This document shows positions 32,046 through 42,722 of a stretch of 64,000 bases of DNA, one piece after another (the stretch's first letter is position 1; each line of letters begins with the position of its first letter). Origin of the DNA: Psococerastis gibbosa (lineage: Eukaryota > Arthropoda > Insecta > Psocodea > Psocidae); the NCBI GenBank assembly GCA_963971405.1, contig OZ020489.1, positions 2,604,001-2,668,000 of the forward strand, read 5' to 3'. A program made the position numbers and the translations under genes. The notes below the pieces were generated by a model that saw nothing but the letters and a program-made list of their open reading frames with translations, did not search any database and was not told where the DNA came from.

Positions 32046-32499
32046 CAATTTTACTTTATATCTTCTAACTTGATTGTATAGTATATAATTTAACAGAATA
32101 TATTTATTTTGATATAAATAAGAAGAAAGCAATATTAAGCAAACAATTAAAAAGGCTTCCGTTTGTACCTAACCGTCGGATGACTATTGGAATTATTATT
32201 GGGCATTCTTTGAACTAACCTATAAGTGGGGAGGAAGTAAAATATTTGCCTGAGAAATATTGCAGGCTATTCGAGCACGCACGACACTTTGATGTACGTG
32301 TAAAGGATTTATAAAGTTGGGCACCGCCAGAAGCACGCTAGAACTTGCTCATGTATCTGATGACCGTGCCTCGTAGAACAGTTATTCAAAGTTGTGATAG
32401 AACATAGGTTATAATGCTCGGTCTATAATACAATGCTAATAACATATCCTCTTAGCAGGTGCAATTCAACTCCAATAAATGAGAGTCATTTTACTTTTT

Positions 32500-33335
32500 G
32501 CTTTCCAATTTATACGTAGTATAAGGAAAGCTTTGTGATGGTCGAAATTTTCGATTCCGAGATTTCAACGGATTTACACGTTTTGGGGTCCCAGGAACCC
32601 AAAAAAGTGTTTTTTACGAAATGTCTGTCTGTCGGTCTGTCGGTCTGTCTGTTCGTCGATTTCCGGGCAAACTACTCAGTGGATTTTAGTGAAATTTGGC
32701 ATGTAGGTTTACAAAAATCATACCTCGGGAACGTTTTTTTATTTTGGGCTAACTCAATTTGGGGGGTTTTATTCTCAAAAAACTCCAAAAAAACGTCTAA
32801 AAACATTATTTCTCAAAAACAGCTCCAACGATTTCTTTTAAATTCACATATATTCTAGTCGTTCTTAATGTTGATAAAATGCGGGGGGTCGCTTACCCCT
32901 TCATAGTTTGCTTCTGGGGGTAAAAAAATAAAAATAACTTAATTTTAATTAAAAATGTCTAAAAAATAATATTTCTGCGAAACTTTTCTATCGATGATTT
33001 CTACCTTCAGGCATGTTTTAGGTGTTAAGTTGAGTAACGAAACCGGACAGTTTGCTTTCCCAAAAACCTATTTGCTTTTGCGCAAAAATTTTTTTTTGAA
33101 AAAATGATAGAAAATTCACGCTGAAATGCATTGCCCGCCCTGCCATTATTACTGTGTTGTAATGTGTTTTAAATATATTGAGGCTACCTCACCTCCAGTG
33201 ACGTCAGGTGGACACCCCCCCCCCCCCGAGATATCCGAAATTTAGGAAAATTATTTATCATGAAATTATTCATTTTCTCTCCCTACGAATTCATAAATTG
33301 GAAAGCATGTTCGAGTAAACTCGGACCGGTTCTTT
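32500..33335 (+). mobile_element. (CTGT)n-bearing element, full copy
   Basis: It runs from GCTTTCCAATTTATACG to GGACCGGTTCTTT with the CTGT run at 32624-32653. The insertion lies next to a T run. A 107-codon frame here is not conserved in the other copies, so I do not treat it as a gene. It forms an inverted pair with 33459-34306. Confidence 0.72.
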
Positions 33336-33458
33336 AAATTCATTATCTAAATTAGACTTATAATTTTCCAAAACAATATACAACCCTGGGACATTGGAGT
33401 TTGACGACCTTGCATTTTAAGTGTAATTTTTTTTTTCATAAAGTTCAGTTTTAATTAG

Positions 33459-34306
33459 AAAGAACCGGTCCGAGTTTACTCGAACATGCTTTCTCCAATT
33501 TATGAATTAGTAGGGAGAGAAAATGATTAATTTCATGGTAAATAATTTTCCTATGGTTAAATTTCGGATATCACGGGGGGGGGGGGGGGAGGGGCGTTCA
33601 CCTGACGTCACTGGAGGTGACGTAAATTCTAGATAGGACATACCAACACATTACCACACAGCAATAATGGCAGGGCACGCAATGCATTTCAGCGTGAATT
33701 TGCTTTCATTTTTTTAAAAAAAATTTTTGCACAAAACCAAATAGTTTTTTGGGAAAGAAAACTGTCCGGTTCCGTTACTCAATTTAACACCTAAAACATG
33801 CCTGAAGTTAGAAATCATCGATAGAAAGGTTTCGCAGAAAAATTATTTTTTTATTCATTTTCCATTAAAATTAGTTATTTTTATTTTTTTACCCCCAGAA
33901 GCAAACTATCAAGGGGTAAGGACCCCTCGCATTTTATCAACATTAATAACGACTAGAATATATGTGAATTTTAAAAGAAATCGTTGGAGCCGTTTTTGAG
34001 AAATAATTTTTTTAGTCGTTTTTTTGGAGTTTTTTGAAAATAAAACCCCCCAAATTGAGTTAGCCCAAAATAAAAAAAAATTGTCCCGAGGTATGATTTT
34101 TGTGAACCTACATGCCAAATTTCACTAAAATCCACCGAGTAGTTTGCCCGGAAATCGACGAACAGACAGACCGACAGACAGACATTTCGTAAAAGATACT
34201 TTTTTGGGTTCCTGGGACCCCAAAACGTGTAAATCCGTTGAAATCTCGGAATCGAAAATTTCGATCATCACAAAGCTTTCCTTATACTACGTATAAATTG
34301 GAAAGC
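33459..34306 (-). mobile_element. (CTGT)n-bearing element, full copy, inverted partner
   Basis: It is the same element as 32500-33335 in the opposite orientation, separated by a 123-base spacer. Its 3' end (AAAGAACCGGTCCGAG on the plus strand) faces the spacer. The two arms are nearly collinear over more than 800 bases. Confidence 0.72.
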
Positions 34307-34318
34307 AAAAACTACTAC

Positions 34319-34925
34319 AGAGATGGGAGGATAGAGGCATCATTCCTTCATAGAATTTCAGAAATAAATACGGTACTGAACTATGTGCCAATATCATTTT
34401 TTAAATGGCGATTGAAGAGCACACTGCGAGGACAAAGAAGTTGGACCGAATTAATTTTAACATTTTATATTTTATAACACCACCCTGGCTGGTAATAATA
34501 GATTGAGCCAAGTCCGTAGCTATAGATTTGCGACGCGGGGGGTATACACAACAAAAGCAAAAGAAGTTTAGAAGGAACGGAACAAATTTATTTTTTATTA
34601 ATTTTAAAATAAGACTACCTTTTGAAGGGACTGGCAAAGAATGAAAGTATACGAAAATGCTCTGTGGATGATGAAATTTTTCACGACGGGGGGGGGGTCA
34701 GGACGGCTGGATTCCCCCATAAATACGGCCTTGGATTGAAGAACCAAACGTGGCAAGCCGTCGATGTACCCAAGATTCGTTGGGAAGACATAGATTTTTA
34801 AGCTCTTTACAAGCGGTCCAACTTCATTGTCCTCGCAGTGTTCTCTTCAATCACCATTTTAAAAATGATATAACCAGATAGGCCTAGTTTAGTATTTATT
34901 TCTGTAATTCTACGAAGGAACGACG
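34319..34925. repeat. Inverted repeat split by a hAT MITE
   Basis: The segment around 34380-34460 is repeated in reverse complement at about 34815-34890. Both contain GGTCCAACTTC and TTGTCCTCGCAGTG (or complements) and the AAAAATGATAT stretch. The left arm directly abuts the 0.85 kb element ending at 34306. The intervening DNA includes the 225-base hAT MITE. Confidence 0.6.
34509..34733. mobile_element. hAT-like MITE (CAAGTCCGTAG / CAAGGCCGTA ends)
   Basis: The left end is CAAGTCCGTAGCTATAGAT and the right, reverse complemented, CAAGGCCGTATTTATGGGGG. The flanks GATTGAGC and GATTGAAG match at 6 of 8 positions. The 225-base body has the typical G-rich tracts and no frame. It separates the two arms of an older inverted repeat (34319-34925). 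Confidence 0.65.
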
Positions 34926-35122
34926 CCCCAACCCATCTATATGTAATTTTTTCTAATTAAATCTGAATTTTATGAAGAAAAAAATGTAAAAAAATGTTAA
35001 CTGTTAAAATGGAAGGTGGTCCAACTTCAATGTTCCAGGTGGTAGGCCTAGCATCGCAATTTGTGGACACCTATATTATACTAGGAGTATGGTAGTATAT
35101 TAGTATCGTTATAGTATTCGTT

Positions 35123-35485
35123 TGCCAACAGCCTTACCATGTTGATTCCATTAGAGCAGAGCATGTTTCAAACTGCGGCAACTTGGTAGTGTGCACAGCG
35201 TTGGCAGGGGAACCTGGTGGGACATGATAACGCGCTTAGGCAGTATAAGCCGAGTCCTGGTCACCTCCGATCTAATCGTGTGACTTTACCATGTTCCCCA
35301 AGTGGTTCGGAATCCACTATAATCAGGAGGTCCACCCTGTTAGTCAACTCCCCTTTCCCCGAGGTGATAGAGTCTGCCCTATGGGTGCCTCAAGTTAACA
35401 AACAGACTCACTCCCCCGGCCAGGCTGACAGGGTTGCTTAAAGCAGAAATGCTGAAAGCAGGCGTTAGAAACAACAACAACATAT
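35123..35485 (+). mobile_element. SINE-like repeat (CAA-tail family), copy 3
   Basis: It is a near-complete copy: CAACAGCCTTACCATGTTG to AGCAGGCGTTAGAAACAAC. The core AGTGGTTCGGAATCCACTAT is unmutated. A 74-codon frame across it is not conserved in reading phase among the copies. Confidence 0.7.
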
Positions 35486-35489
35486 TAGT

Positions 35490-36480
35490 ATCGCTTATTT
35501 TTTTGGTTTGTTCATGCGTTTGGTTCCGTATTCGCGGTTACCTATGTTACTGAAACTTATACTAGGTAGCTACTGATTAAGCAAATTTGGCTATGATCCC
35601 TTCAAATAAACAGCTGGGATCCGCCACTGACCCATGGGCACCCCCTTCTTTGCAACAATCCCAATGTGCCTCTGCCTGAATATTCTAATCTTTACTTTAA
35701 TGCGTAAAAACACTAAATGTTCAGAAATTTTTCTCCTGATGACAGCTTTTTTCACTTCCATACAGAAACGTTATATTATTTACAAGTAATGGTATTCGGG
35801 TAATCAAGGACAAAGTCAGCTTGTCTTTGATATCCCCGAGCAGCCAAATTTGCATTTAAATGAGAGTTATGACATTAAACACAACAAGGTTGATTTGATA
35901 AGCTACCGGCTGCTCTGACATTGAAATTAACTTATTTTTCTTATTATTTTTAGAAAGTTTTTGCCTATGGGTTTAAGTCTTATGCTTTAAGAGGATATAA
36001 TACGTAGGAAAAATTTGGTTTCAGGTCCAATTGTAAACAAAAATAACAAATTTTTAAATATCATGGTTTTTATGGCAAAATCGTGGAAAATAGCACACTA
36101 ATAATGTAGATATAGACCATTAGCTAATATTAACATGCAAAATATCTCTGTTCCACTGAAGGTAAGATTGCATTCTCCAGAACCCCTTCTGAATATTGCG
36201 CTATTTTGTAATTTTTTAATAAAATTCTGAGCCTTAAAATTAAAATTCCATCGCATGGAAAATCTATATTGATGTTTCATGCTTCCAAGGAAGAGTGGCC
36301 GTTACAATTAACATAATTCTGGTGGGTCAAAACACCAGAACCAAAGAGGTCTGAACAGCGATTTCGATAGCATATCCTCTTAAACAGTACCCCTACTAGG
36401 CTTACTACTTATTTGTAATGATCCTTTTTCTGAATGATGAATAGCCAGGACCTTGTGAGAACTTAACCTTTCTCAGGTTA
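35490..36480. other. No gene found
   Basis: A GGATCCGCCACTG at 35617 is the complement of a CAGTGGCGGATCC hAT-type end without a partner. The rest shows no repeat or coding signal. Confidence 0.4.
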
Positions 36481-36491
36481 CACTTTTCTTA

Positions 36492-36879
36492 GGCGCCCAT
36501 TCCATTGTCCGGCTAGGGCTATTTCCAAAAACGGTGACGTGGTAGCAGACATTCAAGACTTAGGTGGCGTTTCCACCGACCTCGCATTGCAGAATGCAAA
36601 TGACATTGACGGAAATTAGAATTTTTCTTTTTATAGAAATCTATTAAAATGTTTGTACTTAACATATCCCATGACGCCATTTTTTAATTTTAGTTTGTTT
36701 GTTTGTTTGTGATTTTAGTGTATGATCATTGATCAATTTTAACTATGGCGTAGAGGAAAATAAACATTTCCGTCAATTCTGCAATGCGAGGTCGGTGGAA
36801 ACGCCACCTAAGTCTTGAATGTCTGCTACCACGTCACCGTTTTTGGAAATAGCCCTAGCCGGTCAATGGAATGGGCACC
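36492..36879. mobile_element. PIF/Harbinger-like MITE (copy 3)
   Basis: TTA flanks the ends (36489-36491 and 36880-36882). The outer ends are GGCGCCCATTCCATTGTCC and its complement form. The inner ends are GGTGGCGTTTCCACCGACC. The core lies in the opposite orientation to copy 1, and the arms are near-perfect inverted repeats. Confidence 0.8.
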
Positions 36880-36889
36880 TTATCTCAAG

Positions 36890-37164
36890 CAGTGGCGGAG
36901 TGTGCATGTAAGGCGGGCACTACACTCGGCAAATTCTTAGAGTGTATTAAAAGCTTCGTTGAAATCTGTAGGAAGAAAATTAAGAATCTTGTCACGTTAA
37001 AATTCAAGGGTTTTCTTTCTTGGTTTCTTTTTTTGGTTACTTTTTAAAAAGAATGAACATACAATACTGTATATAAAAATGATGCGTGTTTTTTTTTTTT
37101 TTTTAATTTAAATACATATTTGCAAGTATTACACTCGCAATAATTATGCCACGCTCCGCCACTG
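36890..37164. mobile_element. hAT-like MITE (CAGTGGCGGAG ends)
   Basis: The left end CAGTGGCGGAGTGTGCAT matches the reverse complement of the right end, CAGTGGCGGAGCGTGGCAT. The flanks ATCTCAAG and GTCTCAAG match at 7 of 8 positions. The element inserted three bases from the target duplication of the Harbinger-like MITE at 36492-36879, so the two lie back to back. Confidence 0.82.
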
Positions 37165-37499
37165 GTCTCAAGTATACAGTCCTAGATTTGCTTCACTAGG
37201 CCTACTTAGTCCACGCACCACAGCGAAGTCACTCAACAACCGTCTCCAACAAGTGCCAACCCCTATCAGACTAGCAATATATGCATAATAATGTCATGAA
37301 TGACTTTCTATGGACCTAGGACATTTATAGTGGCCCTGGTGCCTTTTCGAATGCCAAAGACACCATGGATTTCGGACATTTTTGCTTTCCTGTTTATACG
37401 TTTAGTATAAGGAGAGCTTTGTCATGGTCGAAACTATATGTAAAAGAACATAGTATAGAAAGTGAATGAGTTTTTTTTAAAAAAATCCTCTTGTGGTTA

Positions 37500-37670
37500 C
37501 TAATAAGAAAGTTTAAAAAAATTATAATTTGGCTAGAACGGCTGCTAGTTACTGCTTTTTTGTTAACCTATGCCTACCAAAGTCATCATGGCATAGTAAG
37601 ATTGGCCCGAAAGGCCCCAAATGCGCCCACATGGGAAATAAATTTTCTTTCTTTCTATAATGTCATCTTT
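37500..37670 (+). repeat. LINE 3' end (related to 30361)
   Basis: GTAAGATTGGCCCGAAAGGC, CCAAATGCGCCCACATGGG and AAATAAATTTTCTTTCTTTC match the 30361 copy. No protein-coding part is recognisable upstream. Confidence 0.5.
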
Positions 37671-38272
37671 CCATAATGTGTAATAAACATGAATGGAAAG
37701 TGTAGTATTGTATTAAATTGTAGTGTAGTACATACCTGATGTCGTGTTAGTGTGGGAGGTGACGACCTCCGTGGAGTCCCAGGTATGTTAGTGCCGTGCG
37801 CCTGCAAATTTACGATTATGCTATCAAGGAAATATTAACAAATAAACCACTGAGCAAAACCTAGGGCCAAGTCAATAAAGTGGCACCAAATTGTATAGTA
37901 ATCAGGTTCTTAAGCTCCCCAACTTTGAAGAGAATGGGACTCAACATCGCCCTCCCCTTAATTTACAAACAAATTCAATACAATTCTGTCAATTCATACA
38001 ACGAAAGCCTATTACTGTAGGCAGGGAGGCAGGGTTCTCAAACAATTTTTCCTCGCAATCCTATCTTTTCACAGTTGGACTGCAATAATGCTGATGAGAT
38101 GGCCTCCAGGGGTAAAACACACCCCAATATCAACAACTTTACTTCTGTCAAGAAGGAAGTAAAAACACAGTATTATATTTCCAAATTTAATTAATATCGA
38201 AATGGAAAACCTTTTCCTGCTGTGTACCGGTATTGAGAGATCCATTTCCGCCACCTGCCCTTGACGCTTTTT

Positions 38273-38490
38273 GCTTTCCTATTTATTCGTAGTATAAGGA
38301 AAGCTTTGTGAAGGTTTTCGATTTCGGAATTTCAGTGGATTTACACGTTTTGAGGTCCCAGGAACCAAAAAAAGTGTTTTTTATGTTCGTCGATTTGTGG
38401 GCAAATTACCCAATGGATTTTGATGAAATTCGTCACGAAGGTTCACAAAAATTACACCTCGGAACCAAATGGTTTAAGTTATTCTTTTCC
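38273..38490 (+). mobile_element. (CTGT)n-bearing element, 5' fragment
   Basis: It begins GCTTTCCTATTTATTCG and continues through CAGGAACCAAAAAAAGTG and GGGCAAATTACCCAATGG, then breaks off. The CTGT run is missing. A shorter 5' scrap lies at 37384-37435. Confidence 0.6.
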
Positions 38491-38742
38491 GTTGATGCTA
38501 GGTCTGCGGTTTTGTATTTTTCTCGAGGAATAAGCTTTTTCATCATATCTTAATGGACTTTCACCTGTTGAGCTGTGATGTCGGTGAAAGAGAGATTTAT
38601 GCATTTTGCATTTGCTTGTTGGATGGACATAGAGTGGGGGTGGAAAAGTTATGTAGCGAAGATAATTGGTTCTGACTTGCGTAACTTCTTTCAACTGTGA
38701 ATGATATAGCGAGTTGCTGAATTCTTCAATGAACAGAACAGT

Positions 38743-38966
38743 CTATATATAATACAACAAAGTTTATACTGAATGGTGCAGGGAACATAAAAACATAAAG
38801 AGATAATCAGACGCCCATTCGGTCATCTTAATGTGTAGAAAAGAAAAGGTGTGTTTATATATAATACAACAAAGTTTATACTGAATGGTGCAGGGAACAT
38901 CATAACATAAAGAGATAATCAGACGCCCATTCGGTCATCTTAATGTGTAGAAAAGAAAAGGTGTGT
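38743..38966. repeat. Two-copy tandem duplication of a 112-base unit
   Basis: The units (38743-38854, 38855-38966) begin near TATATATAATACAAC and end AAGAAAAGGTGTGT. They differ only at a few positions (ATAAAAACAT versus ATCATAACAT). The duplication is recent. Confidence 0.88.
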
Positions 38967-39084
38967 AGGGTATTGTGGTCAGCAACATGAACGTCATCCG
39001 CATTTTTCCTTTACCAATGAAGTACAGTGCTTTTTGTAGAAACGCGCTACTCAGTATTTGGCACCTATTTATTCAAAAAATTTC

Positions 39085-39366
39085 CCAAGGGGGGAGCATT
39101 GGTCCCCCTGTTTCCAGGCTTATTAATAAAGTTTTCGCCACACAATCTAAAAATGTTTGATGATAAAATGCTATTTCAAGCCTATTTTATTGAGCAATCT
39201 CCTCGGGGGAGACCCCCGGGCCCCCTTCCGGTCTCCTTAGAGCCCTTGGGCTCCTGCGCGGGACATCAAGGTCATTATTTGAAAAGCTACGTACGTTCAT
39301 GAGAACGGTTTTCCTCTTTATCTACATTTTTTATTAAATTAATTATGCACTGTCGTTACGCCACTG
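39085..39366. mobile_element. Right-end fragment of hAT-like elements
   Basis: GGGGGAGACCCCCGGGCCCCC near 39203 is the word found inside the CAGTGGCGGG and CAAGGCCGTAG families. At 39350-39366 the sequence ends GTCGTTACGCCACTG, the complement of a CAGTGGCGTAACGAC end. I found no matching left end. Confidence 0.45.
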
Positions 39367-40626
39367 ACAGAATATTATGAATATTGATGCAATAGAGGCA
39401 TAAAATGCGGTAAGTAATAGGCCTACTTAGAGACAATTCAAACGTGGTAAGCTATTTTTTCAAGGTCAACCAGATGTATGACTAAACTTGACCCAGTAGG
39501 ATTATCGAATGCAAAAAATAAATAAACATCAAATAAACACGGTAAACTCAACAGAACTGGGTTTATCGTGAATTTAAAAAACCGCAGGCATGCACCTGAA
39601 TCCCAATAGTCAATATAGACAATATGAAACCAGATTTACATAGTTTACCCTCCCCATGTTCAAAATTTGCATAACCTTGAATTTTGAAGAGGCTTAATTC
39701 TGACCCCGTTCATGCCTATGAAGGTGATTTTCAATGACATTCAGTTTGTGGTTACTTTGTTTGTTTGTCATAATGTAGGCTCTATTAGCCTGTTTGCTCA
39801 TGTGAAATTTGAAGTTACGCCTAGCCTATACCAAATGACTTATTATGCACTTAAATGGGTCTCAGAAATTCCGTAGCAGATGTGGCTCTGCTTCAGGCTA
39901 CATACCTAGCCATGTGAAAAGGTTCATTTAAGATACGATCTGACAGATCAAGTGTAGGGAAATTTCATAAAGGCACCGACCTCGCATCTGCGGCCCTACT
40001 ATGACGATTATTTCTAATTTTAACCCCAAGAGTAAGGGTTAATAAGAAACGGCAAGTTGACCCGCAGGTAGGTTCCAAGTTGCGTTACGCGAAACGTGGC
40101 CGAAACAATCGAAGACCGAAGGGCGACAAGTTTGATTAATATTCGAACTATGGTCTAAAATACATTCAGACAGATTTAAATGTACCTTATGTGGTTATGT
40201 GGTTGGTGAAACATATGTTTTATGCGAGGTTAGGTATTTATCGGCAGATATTTACGGTTGGTACCTACTGTACAACAATTCCTGCCACAATGATTTAAAC
40301 AATTTCTACAATATTTCCTGGCTTGATGAATTCGATGTATATGTAGGTCCAATAACACAAATATTATATTGTGAAATCACCGAAATATTTAGAAACCTGC
40401 ATTGTCCGATAAACAAATAATTTCTTCCTGAAATTCTTAGCAAATTTTCCGATAATGAAACACACAACCCTCATTCCAATAAAATTTACGGAACTATGCA
40501 TGAGTACGGTATTTATTTTGTAACTATTTTTAGTGCGATTCATCTACGTATGTCGTATACCTTTCGATCCTATGTAATTGGTCTGTTCCACACGTATGAG
40601 ACAGAAAAATATGTAGAATTCATATG
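39367..40626. other. No gene found
   Basis: It is sequence without internal repeats that I can detect. A 73-codon frame at 40199 has no recognisable features. Confidence 0.4.
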
Positions 40627-40634
40627 GCATAGGT

Positions 40635-40894
40635 CAGTGCCGGATTAACCCTGTGGGGGTCGCGGACACAAGATATGTGGGGGCCGTGGGTGAACACTCT
40701 GTCTACCAACATTGTAGCAAAAAAAATCGTTTAACATCCCGCCAATTTCAAAATTTTGTTTGGAAATTGTTTTCAACTTTCAGTTTTTTTTATTACAAAC
40801 AAGTATTGTTTGTGGTGGCCGGAATTTTGGGGTATTTGGGGGGGGGGGGGGCGTGGGTCTGTACCCCAAGTGCCCATGAGTTAATCCGGCACTG
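40635..40894. mobile_element. hAT-like MITE with perfect 8-bp target duplication GCATAGGT
   Basis: The terminal inverted repeat CAGTGCCGGATTAAC is perfect for 15 bases. GCATAGGT flanks both sides (40627-40634 and 40895-40902). The 260-base body contains a 12-base G run near 40840 and no coding capacity. The flanks and ends are intact, so the insertion is relatively recent. Confidence 0.9.
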
Positions 40895-40957
40895 GCATAG
40901 GTACTTGTTAGAAAATAAAATACAGGTTAATTGAGAAAATAGCAACTTCATATAATT

Positions 40958-41242
40958 ACAAAGGCTTTCACGGCCGGAGTTACGGGACGAAGCAGCAGAA
41001 TTCGGGATGATGGGCCGTGGTCATTCTGGAAGCGTACTTCCAAACGTTTCGTCAACATTTGCGGTTGACATCTTCAGTGGAATTGGGTAGACTTCTAAGA
41101 TTGCATCTTATAGAGGCTCAGCAGCAACTGTTTAGAAGTCTACGCAGTTCCACTGACGACAGCAGATGTTGACGAAACGTTTGGAGGTAAGATTTTAGAA
41201 CGAGCACGGCCCATTATCCTGGAGTCTGCTGCTTCTACAAAT
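40958..41242. mobile_element. Palindromic element (copy 3, opposite orientation)
   Basis: It starts with AGGCTTTCACGGCCGGAGTTA and ends with CTGGAGTCTGCTGCTTCTAC, the reverse of copies 1 and 2. Both arms carry the GACGAAACG and CATCTTCAGTG words. The left arm's stem word pairs without wobble (GTCAAC with GTTGAC); the right arm has lost several bases there. A target duplication is not clear. Confidence 0.65.
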
Positions 41243-41776
41243 TCATTTATAGCCTAAATAACTTAGCCAATTTTGACTAGGCAAGCCGAGGTTATCGCTC
41301 AGTCCCCTGGTACTAAAAACACATTAATTTAAATGGGAGGTGGTGGAGCCACTCGGCTGGGGGTTTTGTATATACAGTATGGTGTTTACCGCCACCACTT
41401 AACACAGGCAGCACTCCTCTTCCATTCAATCCAGCTTCCAATCAATCAGCACTTCAGCAGTCTCGTCTAGACTTTCCCATTCATGGATTTTTTTGAGCGG
41501 TTTGCTGGTTGGATAGCTTGCTGCAGTACCTAGCCCAATATTGTAGATGATTCTGGATTTTGAAGGAAAAAGTCGTAGGATGCAAAGATGCATAGGCTAT
41601 ATTTTTCTTGTTTCATCCGACTTCTACGTTGTTACGACTAGACTAGAGGAATACAACTTCTACCCAACCACGATAGGAAGGCACTTGGAGCACTTTGTTT
41701 ATTCGAAAACTTGCATAAGCGGAACACCGAGTTCATTCGATTTTTATAAGTGTTCCAAGTGCCATCCTATCGTAGC

Positions 41777-42064
41777 CGGCCGCCATACCAAGTTGAATCC
41801 AGCGGACCAGAGCAGGTTCAAAGCTGCAGGTAACTTGGTCGTGTGCATATTGCCGGCAGGGAAACATGGTAGGACTTGTCCTGGTCACCTCCGAACTAAT
41901 CGTGTGACTTGACTGTGTTTCCCAAGTGGTTCGGAATCCACTATAATCAGAAGGTCCACTGTCCTATGGGCTGGCATAGGACAGTCAAGTCGGAGTCGCT
42001 CTATGGGCCCAAATATGAGGCCTAAGTCGTTATTAACCCGACGAACACTACTACTACTACTACT
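41777..42064 (+). mobile_element. SINE-like repeat (CTA-tail family), copy 3
   Basis: The ends are GCCGGCCGCCATACCAAG and a clean (CTA)n. The 3' part holds CTGTCCTATGGGCTGGC next to the reverse word GCATAGGACAG, a hairpin-forming segment. Confidence 0.72.
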
Positions 42065-42317
42065 CTGCCATCCTATCGTGATCGGGTAGTACTATAATTA
42101 ATTGTAGTCATGTAGTCATAATATATAATATATTTATATAATATAACTACTGCAAAATTCAATTGAAATGAGAAAAATATAGTCAATGCATCTTTGTACC
42201 CTACTACTATACTAATAGATTTAATGGAAAAGAGTTTACGGGTCGACTAGTACCGGTTTTTCTTTCAGTTTAAAACATACAAACAATTCATGGCAAAATA
42301 ATTTATTTTTCAAATCA

Positions 42318-42405
42318 TCTCTTCAGACGCCTCCTCAGGTAATAGGCTACTTGCGTTGAGTTACGACAGGTCTCCGATCGTATACTGTATGGAGCTTGCA
42401 ATGCA
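42318..42405 (-). mobile_element. tRNA-related SINE, fragment
   Basis: It keeps GCGTTGAGTTACGACAGG, the TCTCCGATCGTAT stretch and AGCTTGCAATGC on the plus strand. Both ends are missing. Confidence 0.45.
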
Positions 42406-42611
42406 CAGTGGAAGGTTGCTCTTATCTCTTGGAGTCCACTTGCCACAGGAAAAGCTACAGCTGGTTCCTCCAGGGGTCACTGCTGTGGGTATTTGTGGGT
42501 AATTGTAGGATTACTCGAGACATTGCAGTGTCTAGGTCGTCATTTGACCTAGTAAGTGTAATAAAACCCGCTGGAATTTCTTCATTGCCCCTAAAAGTTC
42601 GTTCCATTTGA

Positions 42612-42722
42612 TTTGTACCGACTCTATGGTACGTGCTTACTATAACACAACATCTGAACCCCATTATGTACAGACTTTATGGTACGTGCTAACTATATGT
42701 CACACCCTCTGAACTCCATTTA
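42612..42722. repeat. Short tandem duplication (~53-base unit)
   Basis: Two adjacent units share GTACNGACTYTATGGTACG and TGCTNACTATA and end with CTGAACYCCATT. They are diverged. Confidence 0.65.

Noticed and set aside
32535-32858. 107-codon ORF in the (CTGT)n element as a transposon protein
   Set aside because: Other copies of the element do not keep the frame, and no domain is recognisable.
40653-40934. 93-codon ORF
   Set aside because: It runs across a hAT MITE and one copy of its target duplication.
42455-42664. Antisense 69-codon ORF with a protein-like stretch (TLTRSNDDLDTAMSRV)
   Set aside because: There are no supporting splice sites or recognisable family; the start lies in a short tandem duplication.
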